The notes beneath the pieces were generated by a model that worked only from the letters and a program-made list of their open reading frames with translations, ran no database searches and was not told the origin of the DNA. From the NCBI GenBank assembly GCA_023614405.1, contig CM042684.1:202002941-202066940 (forward strand): a stretch of DNA of 64,000 nt. The letters are read 5' to 3'. Made by a program: the position numbers and the translations under genes. Positions 61,235 through 64,000 of the stretch are shown one piece after another (position 1 is the first letter of the stretch; each line of letters begins with the position of its first letter). This stretch comes from Avena insularis (Eukaryota; Streptophyta; Magnoliopsida; Poales; Poaceae).

Positions 61235-64000
61235 TCATGAAATGACTCCAGTTGTTGTTAGTAAAAAGAACACACATGCAATGACACTGGTGGATCCATA
61301 GGTGGATTGTGAAAAGAACACACATGCAATGACTCTGGTTGTTGTTAGTAAAAAGAACACACATGCAATGACACCGGTGGATCCATGTGTGGTCTCTGAA
61401 GAGAACACACATTTCAATGACTCTAGTTGTTGTTAGTAAAAAGAACACACATGCAATGACACTGGTGGATCCATGTGTGGTCTCTGAAGAGAACACACAT
61501 GCAATGAGTCTGGTGTTGTTAGTAAAAAGAACACACATGCAATGACACTGGTGGATCCATGTGTGGTCTCTAAAAAGAACACAGATGCAATGAATCTGGT
61601 TGTTGTTAGTAAAAAGAGCACACATGCAATGCCACTGGTGGATCCATATGTGGTATGTGAAAAGAACAGACATGCAGTGACTCTGGTTGTTGTTAGTAAA
61701 AAGAACACACATGCAATGACACTGGTGGATCCATGTGTGGTCTCTAAAGAGAACACACATTTCAATGACTGGTTGTTGTTAGTAAAAAGAACACACATGC
61801 AATGACACTGGTGGATCCATATGTGGTATGTGAAAAGAACACACATGTAATGACTCTGGTTGTTGTTAGTAAAAAGAACACACATGTAATGACACTGGTG
61901 GATACATGTGTGGTCTCTGAAGAGAACACACATGCAATGATTCTAGTTGTTGTTAGTAAAAAGAACACACATGCAATGACACTAGTGGATCCATATGTGG
62001 TATGTGAAAAGAACACACATGCAATGACTCTGGTTGTTGTTAGTAAAAATAACACACATGCAATGACACTGGTGAACCCATAGGTGGATTGTGAAAAGAA
62101 CACACATGCAATGACACTGGTGGATCCATATGTGGTATGTGAAAAGAACACACACGCAATGACTCTGGTTGTTGTTAGTAAAAAGAACACACATGCAATG
62201 ACACTGGTGGATCCATAGGTGGATTGTGAAAATAACACACATGCAATGACACTGGTGGATCCATATGTGGTATGTGAAAAGAACACACATGCAATGGCTC
62301 TAGTTGTTGTTAGTAAAAAGAACACACATGCAATGACACTGGTGGATCCATATGTGGTATGTGAAAAGAACACACATGCAATGGCTCTGGTTGTTGTTAG
62401 TAAAAAGAACACACATGCAATGACACTGGTGGATCCATAGGTGGATTGTGAAAATTACACACATCCAATGACACTGGTGGATCCATATGTGGTATGTGAA
62501 AAGAACACACATGCAATGGCTCTGGTTGTTGTTAGTAAAAAGAACACACATGCAATGACACTGGTGGATCCATATGTGATATGTGAAAAGAACACACATG
62601 CAATGGCTCTGGTTGTTGTTAGTAAAAAGAACACACATGCAATGACACTCGTGGATCCATAGGTGGATTGTGAAAATAACACACATGCAATGACACTGGT
62701 GGATCCATATGTGGTATGTGAAAAGAACACACATGCAATGGCTCTGGTTGTTGTTAGTAAAAAGAACACGCATGCAATGACAGCGATGGATCCATATGTG
62801 GTATGTGAAAAGAACACACATTTTAATGACTCTGGTTGTTGTTAGTAATAAGAACACGCATGCAATGACACTGGTGGATCCATAGGTGGATTGTGAAAAG
62901 AGCACACATGCAATGACACTGGTGGATCCATATGTGGTATGCAAAAAGAACACACATACAATGACTCCAGTTGTTGTTAGTAAAAAGAACACACATGCAA
63001 TGACACTGGTGGATCCATTTGTGGTCTCTGAAGAGAACACACATTTCAATGACACTGGTGGATCCATATGTGGTATGTGAAAAGAATAGTCATGAAATGA
63101 CTCCAGTTGTTGTTAGTAAAAAGAACACACATGCAATGACACTGGTGGATCCAAAGGTGGATTGTGAAAAGAACACACATGCAATGACTCTGGTTGTTGT
63201 TAGTAAAAAGAACACACATGCAATGACACCGGTGGATCCATGTGTGGTCTCTGAAGAGAACACACATTTCAATGACTCTAGTTGTTGTTAGTAAAAAGAA
63301 CACACATGCAATGACACTGGTGGATCCATGTGTGGTCTCTGAAGAGAACACACATGCAATGAGTCTGGTGTTGTTAGTAAAAAGAACACACATGCAATGA
63401 CACTGGTGGATCCATGTGTGGTCTCTAAAAAGAACACAGATGCAATGAATCTGGTTGTTGTTAGTAAAAAGAGCACACATGCAATGCCACTGGTGGATCC
63501 ATATGTGGTATGTGAAAAGAACAGACATGCAGTGACTCTGGTTGTTGTTAGTAAAAAGAACACACATGCAATGACACTGGTGGATCCATGTGTGGTCTCT
63601 GAAGAGAACACACATTTCAATGACTGGTTGTTGTTAGTAAAAAGAACACACATGCAATGACACTGGTGGATCCATATGTGGTATGTGAAAAGAACACACA
63701 TGCAATGACTCTGGTTGTTGTTAGTAAAAAGAACACACATGTAATGACACTGGTGGATACATGTGTGGTCTCTGAAGAGAACACACATGCAATGATTCTG
63801 GTTGTTGTTAGTAAAAAGAACACACATGCAATGACACTAGTGGATCCATATGTGGTATGTGAAAAGAACACACATGCAATGACTCTGGTTGTTGTTAGTA
63901 AAAATAACACACATGCAATGACACTGGTGAACCCATAGGTGGATTGTGAAAAGAACACACATGCAATGACACTGGTGGATCCATATGTGGTATGTGAAAA
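61235..64000. repeat. 1,855-bp higher-order repeat, copy 1 and part of copy 2
   Basis: 61235, 61542 and 61802 match 63090, 63397 and 63657, all offset by exactly 1,855. Rare variants are shared (GAGTCTGGTGTTG, ACAGATGCAATGAATC, GGTGGATACATG, GGTGAACCCATAGG), with few differences between copies, so this is a very recent tandem duplication. Confidence 0.9.

Larger units (their letters stand above)
60602..64000. repeat. Satellite array, right segment
   Basis: 3.4 kb of the same composite satellite in the same orientation, running off the window. Composition resembles the repeat B part of the main block (48-48-39 with GGCTCTGG 39-mers), as expected if the array was continuous before the LARD inserted. 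Confidence 0.97.

Overview
This window is non-genic nuclear DNA of a flowering plant, most likely a grass. The evidence is a CACTA transposon, two LTR retrotransposons primed by initiator-Met tRNA (one with 4.6 kb LTRs), and a long satellite array. I see no host gene, no bacterial operon, no rRNA and no intact tRNA gene. The species cannot be fixed from the sequence; Pooideae is a guess from the style of the elements.

The backbone is one tandem array of a short composite satellite, always in the same orientation, seen at 6003-7593, 14352-48281 and 60602-64000 (about 38.9 kb, roughly 850 subunits). It runs off the right edge and, by inference, past the left edge. Two subunit lengths share a 28-base head: a 48-mer carrying a BamHI site (GGATCC), with three tail types, and a 39-mer ending in TGTTGTTAGTA. 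They alternate and are arranged in higher-order repeats: about 3.6 kb periods at 14.8-25.5 kb, and 1.1-1.9 kb periods at 28-48 kb and 61-64 kb.

Three transposable elements have inserted into the array. (1) At 1-6002, on the minus strand, is a non-autonomous LTR retrotransposon with 1,052 bp LTRs, PBS, PPT and a single 1,078-codon ORF without recognisable protease, RT, RNase H or integrase; its 3' LTR is cut by the window start. (2) At 7594-14351 is a 6,758 bp CACTA element with imperfect 29-bp terminal repeats, a 3-bp target duplication, subterminal TGACGATTT repeats, a 646-bp tandem repeat, tRNA-like Pol III box modules and one exon-like fragment. (3) At 48282-60601, on the plus strand, is a 12,320 bp LARD-like element: 4.6 kb LTRs, a perfect AAAGA target duplication, a PBS, a PPT and a non-coding 3.0 kb interior.

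Nearly all long open frames in the window (up to 444 codons) are satellite artefacts: 48 and 39 are both divisible by three, so frames stay open for many repeats, often in two frames at once. The points most worth following up are the composite satellite with its nested higher-order structure, discrete unit-length rearrangements between higher-order copies, the Pol III-like modules in the CACTA element, the palindrome array upstream of the TATA box in element 1, and an indel pattern between the two 4.6 kb LTRs that looks like consensus error at methylated sites.
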